A DNA stretch of 64,000 nucleotides from Flavobacterium zepuense (GCF_007097145.1 NZ_VJVZ01000009.1:124001-188000); one strand, 5' to 3'; shown: positions 8,385 through 16,420, numbered from the stretch's first letter. The notes: generated by a model from the sequence alone, not told the origin. Made by a program: numbers and translations.

Positions 8385-8882
8385 ATGATCAAAAAATCAG
8401 TCGCCATACTTGCAATGGCATCTTTGGTACTGGCATCATGCAAAAAAGAGAATGCCGCATTACGTATAGATGATGCAACTGCTAAAAAAGCAGAACTTGC
8501 TCATGCTGAGTCAGGTAAACTACCCCTTGCTAAATTTGAAACTTTAGACCACGATTTCGGAACCATTACAGCGGGCGAAAAAGTAAACTACACTTATAAA
8601 TTTACTAACGAAGGTACTGCCGATTTGCTTATAAGCGATGCAAAAGCAAGCTGTGGCTGTACAGTACCAAGCTATACTAAAGAGCCTGTAAAACCGGGCG
8701 CAACAGGCGAGGTGCAGGTAGTATTTGATTCAAGCGGAAAAAGCGGGGCTGTACAAAAAACCGTAACCCTTACCCTTAATACAGAAAAAGGTACTGAAAC
8801 CCTTAACTTTAAGGCTAACATAGAGAACAAAGGCATAGGTACTAACCCAATGACTGTGGGCGGCGCACCGGCAGCACACTAA
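8385..8882 (+). CDS. DUF1573 lipoprotein
   Basis: 165 residues. A type II signal peptide ends at Cys19 (LVLASC). Residues about 45-145 form the Ig/ASH-like DUF1573 domain with the hallmark pattern FDHDFGTI-like start, ASCGCTVPSY and PGATGEVQVVFDSSGKSG. It is a periplasmic or membrane-anchored protein of unknown function, conserved between nusB and yajC in Bacteroidota. Confidence 0.9.
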   Translation: MIKKSVAILAMASLVLASCKKENAALRIDDATAKKAELAHAESGKLPLAKFETLDHDFGTITAGEKVNYTYKFTNEGTADLLISDAKASCGCTVPSYTKEPVKPGATGEVQVVFDSSGKSGAVQKTVTLTLNTEKGTETLNFKANIENKGIGTNPMTVGGAPAAH

Positions 8883-8897
8883 TCAATACGATATAAA

Positions 8898-9182
8898 ATG
8901 GCACAATTACAACAATTATTACCTTTTTTACTTATCATCGTGGTAATGTACTTTATGATGATAAGGCCACAACAAAAAAAGGCCAAGCTTGAAAAAGCAT
9001 TTGAAAGCGGTTTAAAAACCGGCGACAAGATTATTACTAAAAGCGGTATTCACGGTAAGATATCAGAACTTTATGAAGATACCGTAATTATAGAAACTAT
9101 GGCGGGTAAACTAAAGTTAGAGCGTTCGGCAATATCTTTAGACCTGAGCCAAAAACTTAATGCTCCTGCTAAAACTGCATAA
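8898..9182 (+). CDS. yajC: Preprotein translocase subunit YajC
   Basis: 94 residues. One transmembrane helix (about 8-24) ends with the YajC hallmark MIRPQQKKAK, followed by the small cytoplasmic domain (KTGDKIITKSGIHGKI). YajC associates with SecDF at the Sec translocon. It is the last gene of the nusB unit, and a strong terminator follows 24 bases later. Confidence 0.93.
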   Translation: MAQLQQLLPFLLIIVVMYFMMIRPQQKKAKLEKAFESGLKTGDKIITKSGIHGKISELYEDTVIIETMAGKLKLERSAISLDLSQKLNAPAKTA

Positions 9183-9205
9183 GCATATACATGCACAAAT
9201 TTTAA

Positions 9206-9233
9206 AAATGCCCTGTCGAAAGACAGGGCATTT
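9206..9233 (+). terminator. Terminator of the nusB-yajC unit
   Basis: AAATGCCCTGTC (9206-9217) and GACAGGGCATTT (9222-9233) form a 12-bp stem with a GAAA loop, then a T-run. Confidence 0.9.
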
Positions 9234-9313
9234 TTTGTATAAATTTTTTCTATAGAAATTGCAAATGAAGTCGGGAATGTTTATCGATTTTTTAATGATG
9301 CAAATCGGATAAA

Positions 9314-9329
9314 TATACCGATCGGTATA
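9314..9329. promoter_or_regulatory. TetR-type palindromic operator 1
   Basis: TATACCGATCGGTATA is a perfect 16-bp palindrome of the form typical for TetR/AcrR-family operators. No regulator gene lies nearby and no gene start follows closely. Confidence 0.6.
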
Positions 9330-9361
9330 AAATGGAATTTAGCCAAACTGGCATCATAAAA

Positions 9362-9379
9362 ATATACCGAACGGTATAT
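9362..9379. promoter_or_regulatory. TetR-type palindromic operator 2
   Basis: ATATACCGAACGGTATAT is palindromic apart from the central AA. Its half-sites are identical to those of the site centred 49 bp upstream. An ATG two bases later (9382) opens only a 7-codon frame, possibly a remnant. Confidence 0.6.
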
Positions 9380-9515
9380 AATGAGTCTTACAAATTACGT
9401 TTAGGGGTAAAACAGATAGTAGTAAGTCTCCTTTTTGAGATGTATTTTGTAGCGTAACTCGAAATCCAAAAGTGAAATATTAAGCACTTTTTGATGAAAA
9501 GTGTGTAAAACAAAA

Positions 9516-9534
9516 ACGCCCCATTAAGGGGCGT
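9516..9534 (-). terminator. Terminator of the kdsA/barrel-protein unit
   Basis: ACGCCCC (9516-9522) and GGGGCGT (9528-9534) form a stem with a 5-nt loop. On the minus strand it is followed by TTTTTG. Confidence 0.8.
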
Positions 9535-9556
9535 AGTAGTGTAAGTAAAAGTGAGA

Positions 9557-10420
9557 TTATATTTTAAATATTCCTCCAAATGTAATGATGCGTTCTAAGA
9601 ACATAAAGTGCTGCGAAGCCCTGTCTATACCGGCATATGTGGTGCGGACATCGGGCATGTTGATGTAGCCGCCTTTAAGTTCACCCTGAATGAAGTAATG
9701 CTTAAAAAAGGTAAGGTTGATACCTGCTTTTGCAGAGACCCCAAAACCCGAAATATGGAACTCATCATGGCGCTGTTTGCCCATAAGCGTAGTGTTTGTG
9801 CGGGGATACAGCACTCCGCCACCTACGCCTTCGGTTATATTAAGCTGAAAAATATCCGAATTATTGGCTACTTTGCAGAGCTTTAAAAGGTCGTCTACAC
9901 GGGCAATTTCCAGGTTAACATAGTTAAGCCCATCGGTATGTTCGTACTCTAAAAAATCTTTTGTAAGTTGCTTAGGCACATTGTTATAGATGCCATTAAA
10001 CACCGCTCCAGACTGGTCCTGTGGCAAATCAATATAACCATTCATGTTAGCAAACTGGTCAGTAGTCATTACATATTTCATGTGGTCAAAACCTATCGAA
10101 ATATTGTAATGGTCTGATATAAAGTATCCTACCCTAAAATTAGTTTGCGGTATTGTCATGCGGGTTGGGTTAACATAATCTATGGTCCAACCTTTAGGTT
10201 TGTCCTGGGCTTTTACATCGTGTAATGTAAAGTTGTAGCCGTCTCCGCTAAAATTTATATCTGATTTTGAGTAGGATTCACGGTTTCCACCGTAATAGAT
10301 ATAGAATTTTCCTTTATTGTGTGCTGTATATTTTTCAGGCTCTGTTACCGCATCTTGTGCGAAGGCGTACTGTGAAAAAATAATAAAAGTTAGTAGAACC
10401 TTTGCTAAAGGCTTGATCAT
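9557..10420 (-). CDS. Predicted outer-membrane beta-barrel protein, function unknown
   Basis: 287 residues. A signal peptide of about 21 residues ends AFA-QD. The rest is rich in alternating aromatic/polar strands (KFYIYYGGNRESY, NISIGFDHMKYVM, HYFIQGELKGGY) and ends in GGIFKI, like small outer-membrane barrels. It starts 24 bases after the kdsA stop on the same strand, so it is probably co-transcribed with kdsA. That suggests an envelope role, but no specific function can be assigned. Confidence 0.72.
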   Translation of the reverse strand: MIKPLAKVLLTFIIFSQYAFAQDAVTEPEKYTAHNKGKFYIYYGGNRESYSKSDINFSGDGYNFTLHDVKAQDKPKGWTIDYVNPTRMTIPQTNFRVGYFISDHYNISIGFDHMKYVMTTDQFANMNGYIDLPQDQSGAVFNGIYNNVPKQLTKDFLEYEHTDGLNYVNLEIARVDDLLKLCKVANNSDIFQLNITEGVGGGVLYPRTNTTLMGKQRHDEFHISGFGVSAKAGINLTFFKHYFIQGELKGGYINMPDVRTTYAGIDRASQHFMFLERIITFGGIFKI

Positions 10421-10444
10421 TAGATAATTTGTGTATGCGTATTA

Positions 10445-11263
10445 TTAAAATTGATTGATGGTTTTTCTAATGGCAGTCAACTTCTCCATAAGGCCTTCAA
10501 AGTAGTTAAGGTGCAGCATGTTAGCGCCATCGCTCTTAGCATTTGCAGGGTCAAAATGGGTTTCTATAAAAATACCGTCGGCGCCGGTTACAATACCTGC
10601 CTTGGCAATGGTTTCTATCATATCGGGCCTTCCGCCGGTAACACCCGCGAGCTGATTAGGCTGTTGTAATGAGTGTGTTACATCAAGCACGGTAGTTGCA
10701 AACTCCCTCATGGTAGGGATGCCCCTAAAATCTACGATCATGTCCTGGTAGCCAAACATAGTGCCCCTGTCGGTAACCATTACATTCTCATTATTGCTAT
10801 CTAATACCTTTTGCACAGCATGTTTCATACTCTCCGGGCTCATAAACTGGCCTTTTTTAAGGTTAACCGTACGGCCTGTTTGGGCAGCAGCCACAACAAG
10901 GTCGGTCTGCCTAACTAAAAACGCCGGAATTTGCAGTACATCAACATATTGCGCAGCCATATCGGCATCCTGTTCGGTATGAATATCCGTAACTGTAGGA
11001 ACGCCAAACGTTTCCGATACTTTTCTAAGTACCTTAAGCGCCTTCTCATCGCCAATACCGCTAAAACTGTCAATACGTGAGCGGTTTGCCTTTTTAAACG
11101 AGCCTTTAAAGACGTAAGGTATTTGCAGCCTGTCGGTTACCTTTACAATTGTTTCAGCAATACGCAGCGCCATTTCTTCTCCTTCAATGGCACATGGGCC
11201 TGCAAGAAGGAAAAAGTTGCCGCTATCTGTATTTTTTATCTGGGGGATATTTTGTAAGTTCAT
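10445..11263 (-). CDS. kdsA: 3-deoxy-8-phosphooctulonate synthase (KDO-8-P synthase)
   Basis: 272 residues, the normal length. It condenses arabinose-5-phosphate and phosphoenolpyruvate to KDO-8-phosphate for the lipid A core. Family motifs visible are LAGPCAIEGEE, KGSFKKANRSR (PEP/phosphate binding), PTVTDIHTEQDA, VTDRGTMFGYQD and GADGIFIETHFDP. Cytoplasmic TIM barrel. A -7 box (TATCTTTG on minus, 11287-11294) lies just upstream. Confidence 0.95.
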   Translation of the reverse strand: MNLQNIPQIKNTDSGNFFLLAGPCAIEGEEMALRIAETIVKVTDRLQIPYVFKGSFKKANRSRIDSFSGIGDEKALKVLRKVSETFGVPTVTDIHTEQDADMAAQYVDVLQIPAFLVRQTDLVVAAAQTGRTVNLKKGQFMSPESMKHAVQKVLDSNNENVMVTDRGTMFGYQDMIVDFRGIPTMREFATTVLDVTHSLQQPNQLAGVTGGRPDMIETIAKAGIVTGADGIFIETHFDPANAKSDGANMLHLNYFEGLMEKLTAIRKTINQF

Positions 11264-11286
11264 ACTTATATTTTAGAAATATTTTG

Positions 11287-11294
11287 CAAAGATA
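11287..11294 (-). promoter_or_regulatory. -7 box for kdsA
   Basis: TATCTTTG on the minus strand, a perfect TAnnTTTG box 24 bases before the kdsA ATG and directly after the terminator of the upstream gene. Confidence 0.5.
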
Positions 11295-11303
11295 AAAAGA
11301 AAA

Positions 11304-11325
11304 AGCCTTGCTGTAACACAAGGCT
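11304..11325 (-). terminator. Terminator of the small lipoprotein gene
   Basis: AGCCTTG (11304-11310) and CAAGGCT (11319-11325) form a 7-bp stem. On the minus strand it is followed by TTTTTCTTTTT. Confidence 0.8.
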
Positions 11326-11354
11326 TAGTATCATTTTGTATAGTAACATTGCAC

Positions 11355-11804
11355 TTATTTTTTAATGCCAAACCCTATAGGTGCCAATATATTACCTTTT
11401 TCGTAAAGATTTATATAAATACGCTTAGGTTCGGTAAGGCCATCCCATTTTACCTCATAAATATCTAAAATCCCGGCACCCATATCGGTACGTTTAGAAG
11501 GGAACGGGCAGCAGCTATCTACCTTATTATAAGTAAGTTTTTCGCCATCAGGGCCGCTTAAAGCCCCAAAGTAACGCTTAACATTTATCTCAGCACTTTG
11601 GTAGGGCATGAACCCAAGATTAATAGGGTAATCCTGGTCAAAGCCATAATTTTTATCGCTGCTGGTCTCTGTAATAACAAAGTTTTTTTCTTTGGTAAGT
11701 GCCGGCATAACAGCGTTATCGTCAATGTTTTTGATGGTATTGCGCGTGCTGGTACAGGCAATTACGGCAAGCACAAGAAAGGGCAGAAGCAGGTATTTTT
11801 TCAT
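11355..11804 (-). CDS. Small lipoprotein of unknown function
   Basis: 149 residues from the ATG at 11804. The signal peptide MKKYLLLPFLVLAVIAC ends at the lipobox cysteine. A longer frame to 11900 exists, but it would place the signal peptide internally and run through an intergenic repeat. A -7 box (TAACTTTG, 11825-11832 on minus) lies between the two starts and supports the shorter form. The mature part has a CC pair (DSCCPFPSKRTDMGAG) and a beta-rich C-terminus (KRIYINLYEKG). It lies upstream of kdsA with its own terminator. No family recognised. Confidence 0.75.
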   Translation of the reverse strand: MKKYLLLPFLVLAVIACTSTRNTIKNIDDNAVMPALTKEKNFVITETSSDKNYGFDQDYPINLGFMPYQSAEINVKRYFGALSGPDGEKLTYNKVDSCCPFPSKRTDMGAGILDIYEVKWDGLTEPKRIYINLYEKGNILAPIGFGIKK

Positions 11805-11824
11805 AGCGGTGGTTAATTGTAAAG

Positions 11825-11832
11825 CAAAGTTA
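11825..11832 (-). promoter_or_regulatory. -7 box deciding the start of the small lipoprotein
   Basis: TAACTTTG on minus, 20 bases before the ATG at 11804. It lies inside the longer alternative frame, which argues against the longer start. Confidence 0.5.
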
Positions 11833-11849
11833 GTAATTTTTAGGGAACG

Positions 11850-11897
11850 CCGATAACACGGATTCAGCGGATTATCGTATCCGTGTAATCCGCGTGC
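11850..11897. repeat. Interleaved inverted repeat with CACGGAT/GCGGATTA arms
   Basis: ACACGGAT (11856-11863) is the inverse of ATCCGTGT (11879-11886), and GCGGATTA (11867-11874) is the inverse of TAATCCGC (11886-11893). The two pairs interleave. The sequence resembles intergenic ATCCGTG/AATCCGC repeats of Bacteroidota. It sits between two divergent genes. Confidence 0.5.
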
Positions 11898-11907
11898 CAT
11901 TTATTTA

Positions 11908-11915
11908 TATTTTTG
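11908..11915 (+). promoter_or_regulatory. -7 box for the YeeE/YedE genes
   Basis: TATTTTTG, a perfect TAnnTTTG match, 20 bases before the ATG at 11935. No clear TTTG at -33. Confidence 0.45.
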
Positions 11916-11934
11916 TACCAAAATAAAAATCACC

Positions 11935-12501
11935 ATGTTTAACATTTATGGTACCTGGCCCTGGTATATCTCGGGCTTTTTAATAGGCACAGTAATGCTT
12001 TTGCTTATATTTTTTGGTAAAAACTTTGGCATGTCAAGCAATTTGCGCACTATGTGCAGCATAATGGGAGCGGGCAAAACCGCAGAGTTTTTCAGGTTTG
12101 ACTGGAAAGCCCAGCGTTGGAACCTTACCGTTGTGTTTGGCGCAATGATAGGCGGCTGGCTCGCAGTTACATTTTTAACCGACCCCACTAAAGCCGATAC
12201 CGTTGTGCTTAACCCACAAACAATTACCGAACTGCACCAGCTTAACATAGATGAGCCCAACGGCAAGCTTTTACCGGATGCCCTAACGAGCGCTGAAGCC
12301 TTAAAAGACACTAAAATACTGGCGATATTGCTTATTGGCGGTGTATTGGTAGGTTTTGGTACACGTTACGCCGGTGGGTGCACTTCAGGCCACGCAATCA
12401 GTGGGTTGAGCAACCTGCAACTGCCATCACTTATTGCGGTTATCGGCTTTTTTATTGGTGGACTGATCATGTCGTGGCTGCTATTGCCACTAATTTTTTA
12501 A
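11935..12501 (+). CDS. YeeE/YedE-family sulfur transporter, N-terminal half protein
   Basis: 188 residues with about five membrane helices. It carries the family motif with a conserved cysteine (RYAGGCTSGHAISGLS, about 143-158) used by YeeE-type channels to pass thiosulfate. A second Cys-containing segment (LRTMCSIMGAGKTAEFF) lies near residue 42. It pairs with the next gene (9-nt gap) to make the equivalent of a full-length transporter. Inner membrane. Sulfur uptake is the likely role from the family; the exact substrate is inference. Confidence 0.82.
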   Translation: MFNIYGTWPWYISGFLIGTVMLLLIFFGKNFGMSSNLRTMCSIMGAGKTAEFFRFDWKAQRWNLTVVFGAMIGGWLAVTFLTDPTKADTVVLNPQTITELHQLNIDEPNGKLLPDALTSAEALKDTKILAILLIGGVLVGFGTRYAGGCTSGHAISGLSNLQLPSLIAVIGFFIGGLIMSWLLLPLIF

Positions 12502-12510
12502 TTACAGAAG

Positions 12511-12924
12511 ATGAAATTCATAAAATATTTACTGGTAGGCGTTCTTTTCGGGGTAGTGCTTACAAAATCAGAAGCCGTGTCATGGTACCGTATTTACGAG
12601 ATGTTCCACTTTCAGTCGTTCCATATGTTTGGCATAATAATGACTGCCGTTGTGGTGGGAGTTATTGGTATACAGATATTTAAACGTGGCAAAATTAAAA
12701 ATATTCATGGCGAACCAATTACCATTGCCGATAAAGATAAGGGCTTTACCAACTACTTTGTGGGTGGATTGCTTTTTGGCTTAGGATGGGGACTTATTGG
12801 CACCTGCCCTGGGCCAATTTTTATATTGATAGGCGCAGGATTTTGGGGTGTGGGAGTAATATTATTAGGCTCTTTAGTAGGAACTTACCTGTACGGATTG
12901 CTTAGAAACAAGCTCCCTCATTAA
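12511..12924 (+). CDS. YeeE/YedE-family sulfur transporter, C-terminal half protein (DUF6691-like)
   Basis: 137 residues, four membrane helices. The motif GLGWGLIGTCPGPIFILIGAG holds the second conserved Cys of the YeeE fold. It lies immediately downstream of the first half and its stop overlaps the start of the next gene (TAATG). The split two-subunit form is common in Bacteroidota and some Proteobacteria. Confidence 0.82.
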   Translation: MKFIKYLLVGVLFGVVLTKSEAVSWYRIYEMFHFQSFHMFGIIMTAVVVGVIGIQIFKRGKIKNIHGEPITIADKDKGFTNYFVGGLLFGLGWGLIGTCPGPIFILIGAGFWGVGVILLGSLVGTYLYGLLRNKLPH

Positions 12925-13211
12925 TGGAAACTAAAAGTACTGACTGGCTTAAACTTGCCTGTATCATTATACTTGCCATTATATTTTTTGCCAGTGCAGC
13001 ACAGGCGGCTTCATTGCTGTTTATGTTTGGGCTACTTCCGCAGGATGACGGTTTTTTAGGTACCGTGCGCTCTATTTGCAGCGGCATCTTAGGTTTGATG
13101 ATCGCCTTGGCACTCACAAGCTTAATTGCCATATTTTTACATTCAACCCGTTATTTTTACTATGTTTTTGCCTTAGCGGTTTTGTTTGGATTAGGTATCG
13201 CTTTGTATTAA
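12924..13211 (+). CDS. Small three-helix membrane protein of unknown function
   Basis: 95 residues, almost entirely hydrophobic, with three predicted membrane segments (about 10-32, 48-68, 74-94). The ATG overlaps the stop of the preceding YeeE/YedE gene by one base, so translation is probably coupled and a role with the transporter is likely. No family recognised. Convergent terminator follows. Confidence 0.65.
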   Translation: METKSTDWLKLACIIILAIIFFASAAQAASLLFMFGLLPQDDGFLGTVRSICSGILGLMIALALTSLIAIFLHSTRYFYYVFALAVLFGLGIALY

Positions 13212-13221
13212 AGTTAAAACA

Positions 13222-13248
13222 AATAGAGCCGCAATATGCGGCTCTATT
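13222..13248. terminator. Bidirectional terminator
   Basis: AATAGAGCCGCA (13222-13233) and TGCGGCTCTATT (13237-13248) form a 12-bp stem with a 3-nt loop. T-rich sequence follows on both strands. It separates the YeeE/YedE genes from the end of the glucan locus. Confidence 0.85.
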
Positions 13249-13285
13249 TTCTTGATAAACTAACTAAACTTGAATGAAAAAATCC

Positions 13286-14053
13286 TTAATTGGAGTATAC
13301 TTTTATATAATCAATTACATATTCCTGCGGGAAGATGCTGTTATCTACCTCCATACCACCAAAATAACCACCTACAGCGCAGTTTAGCAGAAAGTAATAG
13401 GGTTGGTTAAATGGCCATACTTTAGGGTCGCTTTTGTCTACCGGAGCAAAGCTATGTACCTCTTTATCATCTACATAAAAGATAATCTTGTCTTTAGTCC
13501 AATTTACTCCAAACGTGTGGAAACCTTCCTCTAAATTCTTGAATTCCGTTTTTTCCCCATTGGCATGCTCGCCATGTGTCTCAGTAGTGTGTAAAGTAGC
13601 ATAGGCCATATGTGGTTCACGGCCAACATATTCCATAATATCAATTTCACCTGCTAAAGGCCAGCCCACTTTATCTATGTTGCCGCCCAGCATCCAGAAT
13701 GCGGGCCATATGCCTTTACCCGTAGGCAGCTTAAGGCGCGCCTCCATATAGCCGTATTTAAATTCTTTTTTACTCTCAGTAGTTATGCGGGTACTGGTAT
13801 AGGTATCGCCTTCTTTTTTGGTGGTGATGGTTAAAAAACCACCTTCCACCTTATGGTTTGTTTTGGTATAGGTCTGTTTTTCAGCGTTTCCAAAACCGCA
13901 ATTATTGGGGCAGCCATTGCCAAGCTCAAAATTCCACACCTTTTCGTTAAGGGCTTTACCATCAAAGTTCTCTTCCCAGATGAGCTTGCCTTTTTTAACC
14001 TGGGCAGTGCCAATAACGCCTGTAAGTAACAGTAATACAGATAGTTTGTTCAT
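13286..14053 (-). CDS. GH16 beta-glucanase (laminarinase type), secreted
   Basis: 255 residues with a signal peptide (about 1-17, GTA-QV). Single GH16 jelly-roll domain with catalytic motif EIDIME (nucleophile E136, D138, acid/base E141), typical of endo-beta-1,3(4)-glucanases. No lipobox, so periplasmic or released. It is the last gene of the glucan locus, 11 bases after the GH3 gene, and terminated by the hairpin at 13222-13248. Probable role: cutting imported laminarin oligosaccharides. Confidence 0.9.
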   Translation of the reverse strand: MNKLSVLLLLTGVIGTAQVKKGKLIWEENFDGKALNEKVWNFELGNGCPNNCGFGNAEKQTYTKTNHKVEGGFLTITTKKEGDTYTSTRITTESKKEFKYGYMEARLKLPTGKGIWPAFWMLGGNIDKVGWPLAGEIDIMEYVGREPHMAYATLHTTETHGEHANGEKTEFKNLEEGFHTFGVNWTKDKIIFYVDDKEVHSFAPVDKSDPKVWPFNQPYYFLLNCAVGGYFGGMEVDNSIFPQEYVIDYIKVYSN

Positions 14054-14064
14054 AGTTTGATATG

Positions 14065-16362
14065 TTAATTGGTGTAGCCGAAGGACGCCTCTAATGTTGC
14101 TGAAGAGTTCCCGCCTACATACACTTTAAAGTCGCCCGGTTCGGCTTCCCATTTGTTATTTGCTGTATAAAATTCAATCGTTTTTTCGTTTATTGCAAAG
14201 GTAATGGTTTTGGTTTGTCCCGCCTTTATTTCAGTAAGCTCAAAATCTTTAAGCTCCCGTACAGGCCGCGTTACCGACCCGATAAGATCGCGCAAATACA
14301 ACTGCACTACCTCTTTACCATCAACCTTACTGCTGTTTGTAACATCTACACTAACCGATACTTTGCCGCCCTTGCCAAAGCTGTTGCTGCTCACTTTCAG
14401 GTTACTGTATTCAAATTTAGAATAGCTAAGGCCGTAGCCAAAAGGGTAGAGGGCACCATCCTGAACATCAATATAATGCGACCAAAAAACGCTTTCGGTA
14501 GGCTGCCCGTTGCCCGGCCTGCCCGTACTTTTATGGTTGTAATATAAAGGCTCCTGACCTACATTGCGTGGAAAGCTCATAGGTAACTTGCCGCTTGGGT
14601 TATAATCACCATACAGCACCTGTGCAATAGCATTACCGCTTTGTGTGCCCAGCTGCCAGGCCTCTACAATAGCCGGAATGTTTTGTGCCGCCCACGGTAT
14701 GGTTAACGGCCGGCCGTTGTTAAGTACCAGCACAATATTAGGGTTGGCTTTGTAAACGGTTTCCAGCAATTCCTGCTGAACGCCCGGCAGGTTAAGGTCG
14801 CTGCGGCTGCGGCCTTCGCCGGTTTGCAAGCCGTGTTCACCTAAAACCATAATAACCACATCAGCTGACTTTGCGGCATTTACAGCTTCGGAAAAACCGC
14901 TTTTATCGGTCATGTTAATTTTGGTTTCACTGCCAAAGACCACCTTGCCTAAAGCGACATCAGCCCCTTTTGAGTAGGTAATGGCGTTGCCCGGATATTT
15001 TTTTAAACCCTCCAATACGGTTACCGCAGTGCCGTCATCGGCTGCGATGCGCCAGCTGCCAAGCGGACTCGTTTTATCATCGGCTAATGCACCGATAACC
15101 GCTATTTTTTGCCCTGTTTTCTTTAACGGAAGCAGGTTCTTTTCGTTTTTAAGCAGCACGATAGATTTTTTTGCCACATCCAGCACACCATCGTGAAACT
15201 CCTTTTTGCCAATGGTTTGCTTTTCGCGGGCTTCGTTGCAATATTTATACGGATCATCAAACAGGCCAAGCATAAATTTTACACGCAGTATGCGGCGTAC
15301 GGCATCATCTACTTTATCCTGAGATACTTTTCCTTCGCGTACCAGTGCCGCAAGGTGCTCTACATATCCGTAGGATTCCATATCCATATCGCTGCCGGCA
15401 TTGGCAGCATACATAGCTGCCTCTTTCATGTCTTTAGCATACCCATGCGGAATCATCTCTCCCATAGAGCCCCAATCGCTCACAACAAAGCCTTTAAAGC
15501 CCCATTCGCCTTTAAGTAGCTGCCTTTGCAAGAAAGCATTGCCCGTTGCGGGGATGCCCTCCAGCTCGTTAAATGAGTTCATAAAGGTTAATGCACCTGC
15601 ATCAGACGCAGCTTTAAACGGAGGCAGTATTATATTATGAAGTGTGTTATTGCTAACCTCCACTGTGTTATAGTCTTTTCCTGCTTCGGCAAAAGAATAG
15701 CCTGCAAAGTGCTTTACGCACGCTGCCACGCTAAACTCGCCTAAATTTCCCTGGAAACCCTTAACCCGTGCCTCGGCAATGCGGCTGTTAAGGTAGGTAT
15801 CTTCGCCAGCGCCTTCCATCACGCGGCCCCAGCGTGCATCACGGCTTACATCTACCATAGGGGAAAATGTCCAGTTAAGGCCGCTTGCTGCCGCTTCTGC
15901 TGCGGCAATTTGTGCAGATCTTTCTATGGCCTCCAAGTCCCAGCTTGCCGCTTCGGCAAGAGGTATGGGGCTAATGGTTTTAAACCCGTGGATAACATCA
16001 AAACCAAAAATAACCGGTATGCCCAGCCTGGTTTCCTCTACGGCAATTTTTTGCAGAGCCTTTACATCTTTTACCCCTTTAACATTAAGCATAGAGCCTA
16101 CCCAGCCTTTTTTAAGATGCTCATATTTTAAGGCAGCCGCACCCTCTTTTGGCACAGGGCCGGTAACTTCCCAAAAGCCGTTATACTGGTTCATCTGGCC
16201 CACTTTTTCCTCAAGGGTCATTAGTGCCAGTACGCTGTCTACTTTGCGGTCTAAGGGCAGTTGTGTGCTTTTTACGGCAACGTTATTCTGTTTTGTAGCG
16301 CTACATCCCATGGCAACAGCAAGGCATGCTGCAAGTATGTATTTTGGTAAAGTGTATTTCAT
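14065..16362 (-). CDS. GH3 beta-glucosidase lipoprotein (BglX-like)
   Basis: 765 residues. The lipobox is at Cys20 (AVAMGC). The GH3 N-terminal barrel contains the nucleophile in GFVVSDWGSM (D296). The alpha/beta sandwich domain (about 395-620) contains GEHGLQTGEGRSRSDLNLPG, and the C-terminal fibronectin-III-like domain (about 665-750) follows. The BglX type cleaves terminal beta-1,3/1,4/1,6-linked glucose. It probably acts in the periplasm and releases glucose from oligosaccharides produced by GH16. A 113-bp gap with a strong hairpin separates it from the upstream GH16 gene. Confidence 0.92.
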   Translation of the reverse strand: MKYTLPKYILAACLAVAMGCSATKQNNVAVKSTQLPLDRKVDSVLALMTLEEKVGQMNQYNGFWEVTGPVPKEGAAALKYEHLKKGWVGSMLNVKGVKDVKALQKIAVEETRLGIPVIFGFDVIHGFKTISPIPLAEAASWDLEAIERSAQIAAAEAAASGLNWTFSPMVDVSRDARWGRVMEGAGEDTYLNSRIAEARVKGFQGNLGEFSVAACVKHFAGYSFAEAGKDYNTVEVSNNTLHNIILPPFKAASDAGALTFMNSFNELEGIPATGNAFLQRQLLKGEWGFKGFVVSDWGSMGEMIPHGYAKDMKEAAMYAANAGSDMDMESYGYVEHLAALVREGKVSQDKVDDAVRRILRVKFMLGLFDDPYKYCNEAREKQTIGKKEFHDGVLDVAKKSIVLLKNEKNLLPLKKTGQKIAVIGALADDKTSPLGSWRIAADDGTAVTVLEGLKKYPGNAITYSKGADVALGKVVFGSETKINMTDKSGFSEAVNAAKSADVVIMVLGEHGLQTGEGRSRSDLNLPGVQQELLETVYKANPNIVLVLNNGRPLTIPWAAQNIPAIVEAWQLGTQSGNAIAQVLYGDYNPSGKLPMSFPRNVGQEPLYYNHKSTGRPGNGQPTESVFWSHYIDVQDGALYPFGYGLSYSKFEYSNLKVSSNSFGKGGKVSVSVDVTNSSKVDGKEVVQLYLRDLIGSVTRPVRELKDFELTEIKAGQTKTITFAINEKTIEFYTANNKWEAEPGDFKVYVGGNSSATLEASFGYTN

Positions 16363-16393
16363 TGGCTATTTTTTAGTAAAAAACCAGCAAGCA

Positions 16394-16420
16394 GGGAGGT
16401 TACGTGTGTGGTAACCTCCC
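16394..16420 (-). terminator. Intra-operon hairpin between GH16 and GH3 genes
   Basis: GGGAGGTTAC (16394-16403) and GTAACCTCCC (16411-16420) form a perfect 10-bp stem with a 7-nt loop. On the minus strand a GGTTTTTT run starts about 10 nt after the stem, not directly at it. This could be a leaky terminator or an RNA-stabilising or processing element. Confidence 0.55.

Larger units (their letters stand above)
9234..9515. other. Gene-free stretch behind yajC
   Basis: Between the yajC terminator and the next minus-strand gene I see no convincing coding sequence on either strand. The only notable content is the pair of TetR-type palindromes. A 63-residue minus-strand frame here has no family features and is probably spurious. 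In relatives, genes such as a YbbR-like protein and coaE often follow yajC. Their absence fits a local deletion, but that is inference. Confidence 0.5.

Noticed and set aside
9388..9579. 63-residue minus-strand gene
   Set aside because: It overlaps the terminator and the end of the barrel-protein gene, and no family or -7 box was found.
11805..11900. N-terminal extension of the small lipoprotein
   Set aside because: It would bury the signal peptide and translate an intergenic repeat; a -7 box lies inside it.
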